A DNA stretch of 64,000 bases from an uncultured Paracoccaceae bacterium (GTDB taxonomy: Bacteria > Pseudomonadota > Alphaproteobacteria > Rhodobacterales > Rhodobacteraceae), in the NCBI GenBank assembly GCA_947498985.1, contig CANMMF010000001.1:211001-275000 (forward strand). Reading direction: 5' to 3'. The notes under the pieces are model-generated. The model did not search any database and was not told the DNA's origin. It worked only from the letters and a program-made list of their open reading frames with translations. Below, piece after piece: positions 50,259-59,103 of this stretch. Positions within the stretch are counted from its first letter, which is position 1. Each line of letters starts with the position of its first letter. The translations under genes and the position numbers were made by a program.

Positions 50259-51296
50259 TCAGAGCCTTTTGCCGGAAACCGCGTCGAAGAGGTGGCAGGA
50301 AGCGGCGGGCACCTGGGCGGTGAACGGCTCTCCGATCTCGGCGCGGAACTCCTTGGGCGCCTTGACCGAAGTCAGCGCGCCACCGGCGCGGACGGTGACC
50401 ATGGTGGCATCGCCCAGAAGCTCGATGGAATAGACCGGTGCCGAGATCTCGTTGCCGCCGACGCTGGCATCCTCGGCGCGGTAGCCGAGCGTCACCTTGC
50501 CATCCGGACCGTTCAGCCCCTCGATGCGGACATTCTTGCCGGTGAACACGCCGTCTTTCAGCTCACCCTCGAGCAGGTTCATGGCGGGGTTGCCGATAAA
50601 GCTCGCCACAAAGGTATTGGCCGGCATGTCGTAGATATCGGTGGGTGTGCCGACCTGCTGCACGATGCCCTTGGACATCACCACAACGCGGTCGGCAAGG
50701 GTCATCGCCTCGATCTGGTCATGGGTCACGTAGATCGTGGTGACCTGCAGCTCGTGGCTGAGGTTCTTGATCTGAGCGCGGGTCGAAACGCGCAGCTTGG
50801 CGTCGAGGTTCGACAGAGGCTCGTCCATCAGGAACACGTTGGGCTGGCGCACGATGGCACGGGCCAGGGCCACACGCTGGCGCTGACCACCCGAAAGCTC
50901 TGCAGGGCGGCGGTGCAGGAAATCATCGAGCTCCACCATGGCGGAGGCGCGGCGCACCCGCTCGTCATGTTCGCTCTCGGGGATCTTGCGGATCTTCAGC
51001 GGGAAGCGGATGTTGTCGTAGACGTTGAGGTTGGGGTAGAGCGCGTAGCTCTGGAACACCATCGCAACGTCGCGGTCCTTGGGATCGAGGTCGTTCACCC
51101 GCTTGCCATCGACCAGAATGTCGCCCTCTGTGGCCTCTTCCAGGCCCGCGATCATCCGCATCGTCGTGGTCTTGCCGCAGCCCGACGGCCCCAGCAGCAC
51201 GAGAAACTCCCGGTCGGCAATCGTCAGGTCGAAATTGTCCACACCGACAAAGCTGCCCCAGCGCTTGGAGATGTTGCGCAATTGGATCTCGGCCAT
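50259..51296 (-). CDS. Sugar-type ABC transporter ATP-binding protein (UgpC/MalK family)
   Basis: A 345-residue ATPase: Walker A GPSGCGKTT, Q-loop VFQSYALYPNLN, signature LSGGQRQR, Walker B VFLMDEPLSNLD, and a C-terminal regulatory domain (FVASFIGNPAMNLLEGELKD). Start 51296 has AGAGGGG upstream. It heads the minus-strand operon, while its binding protein and permeases are on the divergent plus-strand operon. It is a paralogue of the ATPase at 14804. Confidence 0.93.
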   Translation of the reverse strand: MAEIQLRNISKRWGSFVGVDNFDLTIADREFLVLLGPSGCGKTTTMRMIAGLEEATEGDILVDGKRVNDLDPKDRDVAMVFQSYALYPNLNVYDNIRFPLKIRKIPESEHDERVRRASAMVELDDFLHRRPAELSGGQRQRVALARAIVRQPNVFLMDEPLSNLDAKLRVSTRAQIKNLSHELQVTTIYVTHDQIEAMTLADRVVVMSKGIVQQVGTPTDIYDMPANTFVASFIGNPAMNLLEGELKDGVFTGKNVRIEGLNGPDGKVTLGYRAEDASVGGNEISAPVYSIELLGDATMVTVRAGGALTSVKAPKEFRAEIGEPFTAQVPAASCHLFDAVSGKRL

Positions 51297-51312
51297 GGTG
51301 ACCCCTCTGGCT

Positions 51313-51450
51313 TGCATGCGTTTGCATAACAGTAGGGGTGATTCTAACGAGCGGGCAAGCCTTATTTAATTCGGCCTGTAAAAAGGGGTTGCGGAAAGAA
51401 AGAGTTGAAATGACGTCGGGTCCTCGCGCATTCTTGCACACGAATGCAAG
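51313..51450. promoter_or_regulatory. Two predicted LacI operators in divergent promoter (TGCA type)
   Basis: TGCATGCGTTTGCA (51313-51326) and CTTGCA-CACGAA-TGCAAG (51433-51450) share TGCA-N2-CG-N2-TGCA symmetry, the central CG being typical of LacI/GalR operators. One site is 17 bp upstream of the ATPase gene; the other is ~110 bp upstream of the binding-protein gene. The LacI protein at 44502 in the same operon is the presumed ligand. The rest of the ~260-bp divergent region shows no further motif. Confidence 0.62.
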
Positions 51451-51568
51451 CCTTGGCGATTCGCCTCAGGCAGCGTGAATCCGTTCCGGAGACCCGGTCT
51501 CCGGCCCGGACAAACCAAGGATCGCGGCCCTCCCCGGGGACCGTATCGAACAGGGAGATATGGGGAAC

Positions 51569-52807
51569 ATGAAGACACTGAGACTAGCGACACTCGGCAC
51601 GGCCTTTGCCGCGCTCACCGCGACGACTGCGATGGCCTCCTGCCCGATCGAAAGCGGCTCCATCCGCATCTTGTCCAACGAATTTGGCGCCTTGCGCGCC
51701 GTCAACGCCGCCGCAGCCGAATGCGCCGCCGACGGCGTCGAGGTCACACTGAACCAGACCACCGAGCACCGCGACCTGCAGGTCGCCGCCCTGACGCCGA
51801 CACCTGCGGAATACACCTCCGCCGTCGTGGCAAACTCCTCCATCGTGCCGCTGATGAACAACGGCCTGATCCGTCCGCTGGACGATCTGATCGCCGAATA
51901 CGCGCCTGACCTGCCCAAGCTCAACCAGGTGAGCGTCGGCGGCAACGTGATGGCCATCGCCTTCATGGCAAACGCCCAGCACCTCTATGTGCGCACCGAC
52001 ATTCTCGAAGAGGTCGGCAAGGAGATCCCGACGACCTATGAGGAAGTGCTCGACGCGCTGGCCGCGATCAAGGACGCGGGTATCATGGATCATCCTTTCG
52101 CGATGAACTCCAAGACCGGCTGGAACCTCGGCGAAGAGTTCATCAACATGTATCTCGGCCATGGCGGATCGTTCTTCAAGGACGGCACCGCAGAGGTTTC
52201 GATCAACAACGAAACCGGCATCAAGACGCTCGAGATGATGGCCGCGCTCAACGAATACGCCAATCCCGACTTCCTGACCTTCGACAGCAACGCGACCGGC
52301 GCGCTGTGGGAATCCGGAGAGCTGGCGATTGCCTATATGTGGGGCTCGCGCGGGGGCGGTATCCTCGATGAGGAAGGCTCCACACCCGAGATCGTCGCCG
52401 CAACCAAGCTTGTGGCCGCGCCCACCGTGGATGGCGGCGACCGCCCGGCTTCGACCCTGTGGTGGGACGGGTTCACCATTTCCAAGAACATCTCGGATGA
52501 GGACGCGGCCGCGACCTTCCGCGCGATGGTGCATGGCATCGGTCCGGCAACCGTCGAGGCCAACCAGAAAGAGGCCGTCTGGCTGAGCCCGGCCTACACG
52601 CCCGGCGCTGCCGCCGAAGGCGTTGCCGCAACCGCGCAGGCGGGCGCAGCACCCTACCCGATGCTGCCCTATATGGGTCTGCTGCACACCGCCCTCGGCA
52701 ACGAGCTGAGCGCCTTCCTGCAAGGTCAGGAAAGTGCCGAGCAGGCCCTCGCGGATGTCGAGGCAGCCTATAGCGAAGCTGCCAAGGAACAGGGTTTCCT
52801 GCAGTAA
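51569..52807 (+). CDS. ABC transporter extracellular solute-binding protein
   Basis: A ~412-residue periplasmic binding protein (family 1). Signal peptide MKTLRLATLGTAFAALTATT with cleavage near AMA-S. Body motifs: SGSIRILSNEFGALRAVNAA, QHLYVRTDILEEVGKEIPTT, AIAYMWGSRGGGILDEEGST and STLWWDGFTISKNISDEDAA. An alternative start at 51560 adds three residues; neither has ideal ribosome-site spacing. It is first in a plus operon with two permeases and is divergent from its ATPase gene. Confidence 0.9.
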   Translation: MKTLRLATLGTAFAALTATTAMASCPIESGSIRILSNEFGALRAVNAAAAECAADGVEVTLNQTTEHRDLQVAALTPTPAEYTSAVVANSSIVPLMNNGLIRPLDDLIAEYAPDLPKLNQVSVGGNVMAIAFMANAQHLYVRTDILEEVGKEIPTTYEEVLDALAAIKDAGIMDHPFAMNSKTGWNLGEEFINMYLGHGGSFFKDGTAEVSINNETGIKTLEMMAALNEYANPDFLTFDSNATGALWESGELAIAYMWGSRGGGILDEEGSTPEIVAATKLVAAPTVDGGDRPASTLWWDGFTISKNISDEDAAATFRAMVHGIGPATVEANQKEAVWLSPAYTPGAAAEGVAATAQAGAAPYPMLPYMGLLHTALGNELSAFLQGQESAEQALADVEAAYSEAAKEQGFLQ

Positions 52808-52906
52808 ACCCATTGCGGGCGGGGCGGATCATCGCCCCGCCCGCTTCCGTTTCAGCCCTGACACGACGCGCCTGACCAGCGGCCCGCGATCAAAGGACCA
52901 GCCCCC

Positions 52907-53935
52907 ATGCCTCATCGCACGTTCTTCTGGTTCATCCTGCCTTCCCTGGTGGCGATGATGCTCTTCATCTTCTTCCCGATTGTCTCGGTTGTGATCCAGT
53001 CGCTCTATGTGGAGCACGAACAGGTTGTGATCACTTCGGAAAACTGCGGCCCGTTCGGCTGTCAGACCGAAACAACCGTCGATCTCGAGGCGACGCAAGA
53101 GCTGCGCGATGCGCAACCGCTGGGCCGGTTCAACGGGTTGGGCACCTATCTCAACCGCGGCCATCTGGCGGTGCAGGAACTGGGCAAGGCCTGGTCCGAA
53201 TCCGAAAGCTTCGGAGATTTCTGGAGCAAGGTGATGAACCTGCCCTTCTACTGGGCGCTGGCCTTCACGCTGACCTACACCTTTGTCTGCACGCCGATGG
53301 TGCTGATCCTCGGGCTCGCCATCGCGCTGGGGGTCAACGGGCTGCCAAAGCTCCTTCGCGGCCCCACCATCTTCTTTTCGCTGCTGCCGATGATCGTCAC
53401 GCCGCTCATTGGCTCGCTGATCCTGTTCTGGATGATCGACGCCGAAGGCATCATCGGGAAATCGCTGCAATATCTCTTTGACGATCCGGAACTGTCGCTC
53501 AAGGCCTCGCCGACGCTGACCTGGATCACGCTGATCATCTACGGGATCTGGTCATCGGCGCCCTTTGCCTTCGTGATCTTCTATGCCGGGTTGCAGACCG
53601 TGCCCGGAGAGACGCTGGAGGCCGCGATGATCGACGGCGCCAGCCGGTGGGAGCGGATCCGCTATGTCGTGATCCCGCATCTGGCACCGCTGGCCGTCTT
53701 TGTGACGCTGATCCAGCTGATGGACAATTTCCGGGTGTTCGAGCCGATCATCGGCTTCTCGGCGGAGGCATCGGCCCAGTCGCTCAGCTACCTCATCTAC
53801 AACGACCTGCGCGGCGATATCCAACGGTTCGGATCCGCTGCGGCCACCTCGATGCTGACCATCATCGGTGTCGCCATCCTTCTGTCGCCGGTGCTAATCC
53901 GCACCTGGCGCGACTTCAACCGCAAGAGGGTCTGA
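52907..53935 (+). CDS. Sugar-type ABC transporter permease (MalF-type)
   Basis: A 342-residue inner-membrane permease. TM1 (FFWFILPSLVAMMLFIFFPI) is followed by an unusually long ~80-residue periplasmic loop containing two Cys (ENCGPFGCQTET), then five more TM segments. The docking loop is LEAAMIDGASRWERIRYVVI. Partner of the permease 4 nt downstream. The Cys pair could form a disulfide in the periplasm. Confidence 0.9.
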   Translation: MPHRTFFWFILPSLVAMMLFIFFPIVSVVIQSLYVEHEQVVITSENCGPFGCQTETTVDLEATQELRDAQPLGRFNGLGTYLNRGHLAVQELGKAWSESESFGDFWSKVMNLPFYWALAFTLTYTFVCTPMVLILGLAIALGVNGLPKLLRGPTIFFSLLPMIVTPLIGSLILFWMIDAEGIIGKSLQYLFDDPELSLKASPTLTWITLIIYGIWSSAPFAFVIFYAGLQTVPGETLEAAMIDGASRWERIRYVVIPHLAPLAVFVTLIQLMDNFRVFEPIIGFSAEASAQSLSYLIYNDLRGDIQRFGSAAATSMLTIIGVAILLSPVLIRTWRDFNRKRV

Positions 53936-53939
53936 GATC

Positions 53940-54824
53940 ATGAGCAGCGTCACCGCACAGAAGCGTTCCAACACGCTTGTCATCGTCTCGACCGCACTCG
54001 TCGCGCTCTGGCTCATCGTGGCCGCCTTTCCCTTCCTCTGGACGCTCTGGGGGTCGTTCAAGGTGCAGGCGGACTTCTTCTCAAAGGCCGACTGGACTCA
54101 CGCGCTGTCTGGCACCTTCACCGAAGAGGCCACGGGCGGGTCCTTCACCGGACGGGCCTATTACGGCGCCTGGTTCCAGGAAGATTTCTGGCGCGCGGCG
54201 CTCAACACCATGATCGTCGTGGTCAGCGTGGTGGTGATCTCACTCACGCTGGGCACGCTGGGCGGCTATGCGCTGGCGCGCTCGGGCTACCGCTACGCGT
54301 TCTGGCTGCTGATGGTGGCGCTGGTCTTTCGCGCCATGCCGCATATCACGCTGGTCTCGGGCTACCTGTTGCCGTTTTTCGAATGGAACCTCTGGGGGCA
54401 TTTGCCGACGGCGATCATCGTGCTGGTGGCGATCAACCAGCCTTTCACGCTCTGGATGCTGCATTCCTTCTTCCTCAACATCCCCAAGGATCTCGACGAA
54501 AGCGCCATGGTGGATGGCTGCACCCGGTTCGAAGCGTTCCGCCATGTGATCATCCCGGTGATGTGGCCGGGCGTGATCACCACCGGGCTTTTCTCGTTCC
54601 TGCTCGCCTATAACGACTTTGCCGTGACCGCGATGCTGCTGGCGCAGGAGAACCAGACGATGGTGCCCAAGATCGCCAGCTTCCTCGGCTCGACCTTCGA
54701 GGAGGGCAACGTGATGTTCGCCGTCGCCTCGGTTGTCTCGGCCACGGCGCCGCTCTTTGTGCTGGTCCTGTTCTTCCAGCGCCAGATCGTCTCCGGCCTG
54801 ACGGCAGGTGCGGTCAAAGGCTGA
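53940..54824 (+). CDS. Sugar-type ABC transporter permease (MalG-type)
   Basis: A 294-residue inner-membrane permease with about six TM segments (ALVALWLIVAAFPFLWTLWG first) and the docking loop LDESAMVDGCTRFEAFRHVI. It also has a periplasmic loop of ~60 residues before TM2. It completes the transporter together with the 52907 permease and the 50259 ATPase. Confidence 0.9.
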   Translation: MSSVTAQKRSNTLVIVSTALVALWLIVAAFPFLWTLWGSFKVQADFFSKADWTHALSGTFTEEATGGSFTGRAYYGAWFQEDFWRAALNTMIVVVSVVVISLTLGTLGGYALARSGYRYAFWLLMVALVFRAMPHITLVSGYLLPFFEWNLWGHLPTAIIVLVAINQPFTLWMLHSFFLNIPKDLDESAMVDGCTRFEAFRHVIIPVMWPGVITTGLFSFLLAYNDFAVTAMLLAQENQTMVPKIASFLGSTFEEGNVMFAVASVVSATAPLFVLVLFFQRQIVSGLTAGAVKG

Positions 54825-54848
54825 GAGACGCACATGAAACGACCAATG

Positions 54849-54875
54849 GCGGCGGGATGGTCCCGCCGCTTTTTT
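54849..54875 (+). terminator. Intrinsic terminator after the permease genes
   Basis: GCGGCGGGA and TCCCGCCGC form a perfect 9-bp stem with a 3-nt loop, followed by six T. It lies 24 bp after the permease stop and only 19 bp before the next gene, so it either ends the transporter transcript or works as an attenuator for the SnoaL/amidohydrolase pair. Confidence 0.8.
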
Positions 54876-54894
54876 CACGTTACGGACCCCGATC

Positions 54895-55920
54895 ATGAAC
54901 GATCAATCGACCCTCATTGACCCCGACCTTCAGGACGCCAAAACCGTCGCCACACGTTATCTCACCGCGCTCGACGCGGCGGACCCCGCAGGGATCGAGA
55001 CGGTGATGGGCGCGCTTGTCACCCCCGGTTTCACCTGGCACGGCTATCACCCGTTCGAGCGGATCTCGGACGCGGCCGCGGTGGCGCGCGAGTTCTGGGC
55101 GCCGCTCAAAACCTCGCTCACACGCATCCAGCGCCGGCAGGACGTGTTTTTTGCCGGCCGGAACGAGATCGACGGGTTCGAGAGCATCTGGGTGGTCTCG
55201 ATGGGACATCTCATGGGCCTGTTCGATCATCCATGGCTGGGGATCCGGCCCACCCGCAAGCTCACGATGCTGCGCTATTGCACCTTCCTGCGCATCGAGG
55301 GCGACAGGGTTGCCGAAGAGGCGATGTATTTCGACATCCCGCATCTGATGATCCAGGCCGGGCAGAACCCGTTTCCGCCGCAGACCGGCGCGTCGCTTGT
55401 GCAGCCCGGGCCTCTGACCCATGACGGGTTGCTGATAGATGCGCAGCCCAAGGCCGAGGGCGAGGCCACGCTGGCGCTGATCAATGCGATGATCGCGGAT
55501 CTGGGCACCTGGAACCTGGGCCTGCCGCTCACCGAAGAGCTGGCGCGCACCTGGTCGGACGACATGCTCTGGTGGGGGCCCGCCGGAATTGGCGCCACCT
55601 ACACGATCGAGCGCTATGCCGAGCAGCATTCCGGCCCGTTCCGCGCGTCCTTTACCGACCGCGCCAAGACCAGACATGTCGCCCGTCTGGCCGAGGGCAA
55701 TTACGGCGGCTTTTTCGGCTGGCCCAACTTCACGGCCCGGCCCACCGGCGGGTTCATGGGGATGCCCGAAACCGGAAAATCCGGCGAATTCCGGGTGATC
55801 GACATCTATCGGCGCGATGGCGACAAGCTGGCCGAGAACTGGATCTTCATCGACATCCTGCTGTTCTGGAAGCAACAGGGGGTCGACATCCTCGCGCGCG
55901 CCACCGGCATCGACGCATGA
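54895..55920 (+). CDS. Double SnoaL-like (NTF2-fold) protein C
   Basis: A 341-residue protein with two NTF2-like domains. First: VATRYLTALDAADPAGIETV to MLRYCTFLRIEGDRVAEEAM; second: DDMLWWGPAGIGATYTIERY to DGDKLAENWIFIDILLFWKQ. It resembles protein B (46279) in both halves. The gene stands 19 bp after a strong terminator and overlaps the amidohydrolase gene by ATGA, so it probably needs read-through or its own start. Likely acts on the same intermediate class as A and B. Confidence 0.8.
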   Translation: MNDQSTLIDPDLQDAKTVATRYLTALDAADPAGIETVMGALVTPGFTWHGYHPFERISDAAAVAREFWAPLKTSLTRIQRRQDVFFAGRNEIDGFESIWVVSMGHLMGLFDHPWLGIRPTRKLTMLRYCTFLRIEGDRVAEEAMYFDIPHLMIQAGQNPFPPQTGASLVQPGPLTHDGLLIDAQPKAEGEATLALINAMIADLGTWNLGLPLTEELARTWSDDMLWWGPAGIGATYTIERYAEQHSGPFRASFTDRAKTRHVARLAEGNYGGFFGWPNFTARPTGGFMGMPETGKSGEFRVIDIYRRDGDKLAENWIFIDILLFWKQQGVDILARATGIDA

Positions 55921-56780
55921 GGATCGACGCCCATCACCACCTCTGGGATCTGGATGCGGTGCAGTACCCCTGGCTGATGGCCGAGGGCGTGCCGCGCTTT
56001 TTCGGCGATCCGAAACCCATTCAGCGCAACTACCTGCTCGATGAGTTCCGCCGCGATGCGGCGGGGTTTCAAGGCTCCGTGCATATCCAGGTCGGGGCCG
56101 AAGACGGGCTGGCGGAAGCGCGCTGGGTGCAGGCACAGGCGGATGCCAATCCCGATTGGCCGATGCTGCAGGTGGCGTTTTGCGATCTGACCGGGGACGG
56201 CGCGCATGAGGCGCTCGATACGCTGCAAGCGCTCCCGACCGTCAGGGGCGTGCGGCAGATCGTCGGGCGCGCGCCGGGCGAAGACGCGCTGACCGGCACC
56301 AATGATCTGCTCGACAACCCGCGGTTTTTGGAGGGCCTTGTCGACGTCGGACGGCGCGAGCTGTCCTTCGACCTTCAGCTTTTGCCCGAACTGATGGAGA
56401 AAACCGCACATGTGCTGAGCGCCGCTCCCGATACCAGGGTCGCCCTGTGCCATGCCGGATCGCCGCATGATCGCTCTGCCGCGGGATTGCGCGACTGGGC
56501 TCGGCAGTTGCGTGCGCTGTCGGATCTGCCTCAGGTCACCTGCAAGCTTTCGGGCCTGGGCATGTTCGAGCATGACTGGCACCAGGAAAGCATCCGCCCC
56601 ATTTTCGAGACCTGCCTTGAGCAGTTTGGCGCGGCGCGCTGCATGTTCGGGTCGAACTTTCCGGTCGACTCTTTGTATTCAGATTATGCACAAATTGCCG
56701 ACGCCTACGACGCCCTGATCCCCGAAGCGGTCAAGCCACAGATCTTCGGAGGTACTGCCGCCGCGTTCTACCGCTTCTGA
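55917..56780 (+). CDS. Amidohydrolase-family lactonase-like protein (COG3618 type)
   Basis: A 287-residue TIM-barrel hydrolase beginning MRIDAHHHLWDLDAVQYPWL. The N-terminal HxH motif and W-D-L-D..YPW pattern are hallmarks of the fuconolactonase / 2-pyrone-4,6-dicarboxylate lactonase group. VRGVRQIVGRAPGEDALTGT, VALCHAGSP and the terminal FGSNFPVDSLY with the catalytic Asp follow. It would open a lactone made by the dehydrogenases of this island. Its start overlaps the SnoaL C stop by 4 bp. Confidence 0.88.
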   Translation: MRIDAHHHLWDLDAVQYPWLMAEGVPRFFGDPKPIQRNYLLDEFRRDAAGFQGSVHIQVGAEDGLAEARWVQAQADANPDWPMLQVAFCDLTGDGAHEALDTLQALPTVRGVRQIVGRAPGEDALTGTNDLLDNPRFLEGLVDVGRRELSFDLQLLPELMEKTAHVLSAAPDTRVALCHAGSPHDRSAAGLRDWARQLRALSDLPQVTCKLSGLGMFEHDWHQESIRPIFETCLEQFGAARCMFGSNFPVDSLYSDYAQIADAYDALIPEAVKPQIFGGTAAAFYRF

Positions 56781-57877
56781 GGGACGAACCGCGCAGGCGA
56801 CAAGGCCTCCTGCACCTCACCCGGGATCGCCTGGCCCGAGCCTGTCACCAGGTTCGCGATGATCCGCGACAGCGCAGGCGCGGTCTGCACGCCGTAGCCG
56901 CCTTGCCCGGCCAGCCAGAAACACCCTTCGGCCTCGGTGTCTTCGCCGACCACCGGCGTCTTGTCATCCGCAAAACTGCGCAATCCGGCCCAGCTCCGCT
57001 CGACCCGGGTGACCGGGGTTGTGACGGCGCGCGCGTAGCGGTGCAGACCTTCTGCGAGCACCATGTCGTCGGGCCAGGCATCCTGCGGCGCGACCGGATC
57101 TTCGTCCGCGGGGCTCACCATGAGCCGCCCGGCATCCGGTTTGGCGTACCAGGTTTCCGCAACCGAGCCGAAGCCGGGCCACGCGCGCGTGTTCATCCCC
57201 GGCGGCGCGGGCAGGATGGCGGCGGAGCGGCGTTTCGGCGTGATCCGGATCGCCTGCGCCCCCGCCATCCGCGCCACTTCCCCGGCCCAGGCGCCCGCCG
57301 CATTCACGATGACAGGCGCCGAAAAGACCTGCGCGCCCGCACGTACCTCCCAGCGACCGGCCTTGCGTTGCAGAGCCGTGACACGCGCCCCGACGACGAT
57401 CGCACCGCCGAACCTCAGGCATAACCGCCTGTAACCGGTCAAAAGCCGGTCAACCTCGATATCCTGCGCGTCCTCTTCGTAAAGTGCGGCGTCGATCGGC
57501 TCCGGGCGCAGGATCGGCACCAGCGCCGCAGCCTCCCGCGCGGTGAGCCTCTGCAACCCGTCCGATCCGGCGGCGTAGTCGTCCAGCGCGTCCCGTTCGG
57601 CTTTTGTCGCAAGCAGCAGCAGGCCGCGCGGCTTCAGCAGCGGTGGCTCCGCGATGTCGCCCGGGTCGTCGAACAGCCGTTGCGACATCGCATTCAGGGT
57701 CCGCAGCGTCGCGTTGCCGTAGTTGCGCACGAAGATCGCGGCAGAGCGGCCGGTGCTGTGATAGCCAAGCTGCGGCTCCGCCTCGAGCAGGATCACCTTG
57801 CGGTCCCGCGCGATTTCGGCCGCCGCACCAACCCCGGCGATGCCGCCGCCGATGACAATGACATCCGCGCTTGTCAT
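56768..57877 (-). CDS. FAD-dependent oxidoreductase, DAO/DadA-like
   Basis: A 369-residue flavoprotein. N-terminal dinucleotide motif VIVIGGGIAGVGAAAEIARD, HSTGRSAAIFVRNYG soon after, VNAAGAWAGEVARMAG in the middle and a C-terminal FWLAGQGGYGVQTAPALSRI. Relatives oxidise amino acids or other amines/hydroxy acids. It converges with and overlaps the amidohydrolase gene by 13 bp, and overlaps the acetylpolyamine-amidohydrolase-like gene by 4 bp. Together they suggest polyamine or amino-acid breakdown. Confidence 0.85.
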   Translation of the reverse strand: MTSADVIVIGGGIAGVGAAAEIARDRKVILLEAEPQLGYHSTGRSAAIFVRNYGNATLRTLNAMSQRLFDDPGDIAEPPLLKPRGLLLLATKAERDALDDYAAGSDGLQRLTAREAAALVPILRPEPIDAALYEEDAQDIEVDRLLTGYRRLCLRFGGAIVVGARVTALQRKAGRWEVRAGAQVFSAPVIVNAAGAWAGEVARMAGAQAIRITPKRRSAAILPAPPGMNTRAWPGFGSVAETWYAKPDAGRLMVSPADEDPVAPQDAWPDDMVLAEGLHRYARAVTTPVTRVERSWAGLRSFADDKTPVVGEDTEAEGCFWLAGQGGYGVQTAPALSRIIANLVTGSGQAIPGEVQEALSPARFVPQKR

Positions 57878-58896
57878 CCGCCCAGATACCCCGAAAGCGT
57901 TGCGGTCAGGCAGGCGCCCAGAGTGTCGGACAGGTACCCGCCCTCCTGCACGAGCAGCACCGGTTTGCCCGTTTTGGCAATGCGCGCGCCGATCCTCGCG
58001 AACCCATCCCGCGTGACGGTCAATGCCTGGAACGGGTCGTCCTTCGACGCGTCGAGCCCCAGCGCCACAACAATCACATCTGCGCCGTACATCGAAACCC
58101 GGGCCAGTCCAGCGTCGAGCGCCTCGAGAAAAGGCACGTCGCCGCTGCCCATCGCCAGCGGCAGGTTCAGATTTGCGCCCAGCCCCGCGCCCGCTCCGCG
58201 TTCCGCCGCATGGCCCCAGAAGAACGGGTAGAAATGTGCCGGGTCCGCATGGATCGACAGGGTGAGCACATCGCCTCGCTCATAGAAGATCCCTTGCGTG
58301 CCGTTGCCATGATGCACGTCGATATCGAGGATGGCCGGACGCAACCCGGACTTGCGCAAACGCTCCGCGGCAATTGCGGAGTTGTTCAGAAAGCAGAACC
58401 CCCCGGCCTGATCGGCGTAGGCATGGTGCCCCGGCGGGCGGCACAGCACATAGGCGGACGGCCCGCCAGACAACAGGTGATCGGCCCCGGCGATGGCACT
58501 CTGCGCCGACCAATAGGCCGAAAGCCACGTCCCTTCGGCAATCGGGCAGGCGGTATCCGCCTGATGATAGCCCGCCTGCCCAACCGGCGAGGATGGATAG
58601 CTGTCGGAGCGGCTGCGCGGATGGATGTTGGGGATGACTTCGGCACTGGCGCCGGCGATGTCCGACCAGCGGCTGTGGATGTTTTGCAGGAATGTCAGAT
58701 ATTCCGCCGTGTGGATGGCGGCGATGGGCCCCAGGCCGATCTCCTTTGGTGCTTCGAAGCGGCAGCCCGCCTCTTGCGCCGCGGCTTTCAGTATCTCCGC
58801 GCGTTCGGGCACTTCGGGGTTCGGTCGGCATGTGCCGCTGACAATGAAATTCTCGGGGGCATGCGCCGTCTGCCGGTCGTCGAAAAAGGCTTTCAT
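57874..58896 (-). CDS. Acetylpolyamine amidohydrolase-like protein (histone deacetylase family)
   Basis: A 340-residue arginase/deacetylase-fold enzyme, the same length as the characterised acetylpolyamine amidohydrolase of Mycoplana. Active-site residues: RPPGHHAY (His157/His158), AILDIDVHHGNGT (zinc ligands Asp193 and His195), GLDASKDDP (third ligand Asp) and VQEGGYLSD (catalytic Tyr). It removes acetyl groups from acetylated polyamines or lysines. Start 58896 gives the family's N-terminus MKAFFDDRQTAHAPENFIVS. It is cotranscribed with the DadA-like oxidoreductase, which could oxidise the freed amine. Confidence 0.9.
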   Translation of the reverse strand: MKAFFDDRQTAHAPENFIVSGTCRPNPEVPERAEILKAAAQEAGCRFEAPKEIGLGPIAAIHTAEYLTFLQNIHSRWSDIAGASAEVIPNIHPRSRSDSYPSSPVGQAGYHQADTACPIAEGTWLSAYWSAQSAIAGADHLLSGGPSAYVLCRPPGHHAYADQAGGFCFLNNSAIAAERLRKSGLRPAILDIDVHHGNGTQGIFYERGDVLTLSIHADPAHFYPFFWGHAAERGAGAGLGANLNLPLAMGSGDVPFLEALDAGLARVSMYGADVIVVALGLDASKDDPFQALTVTRDGFARIGARIAKTGKPVLLVQEGGYLSDTLGACLTATLSGYLGG

Positions 58897-58987
58897 CCTG
58901 CTCCCCTGTGCGGCTCTCCCGTGTCTTGGATCGCAATCCGGCCAGGGATTGTCGAGGGTGCGCATCCAGCGCGGCCCCAAAAACGCC

Positions 58988-59013
58988 AAAAGCCGCCCCG
59001 GAGGACGGCTTTT
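58988..59013 (-). terminator. Terminator downstream of tRNA-fMet
   Basis: AAAAGCCG (58988-58995) and CGGCTTTT (59006-59013) form an 8-bp stem with a partly paired interior; on the minus strand it ends in TTTT. It lies 1 nt after the tRNA 3' end. Confidence 0.7.
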
Positions 59014-59014
59014 T

Positions 59015-59091
<77 letters not shown>

Positions 59092-59103
59092 ACACTTGGC
59101 GGA

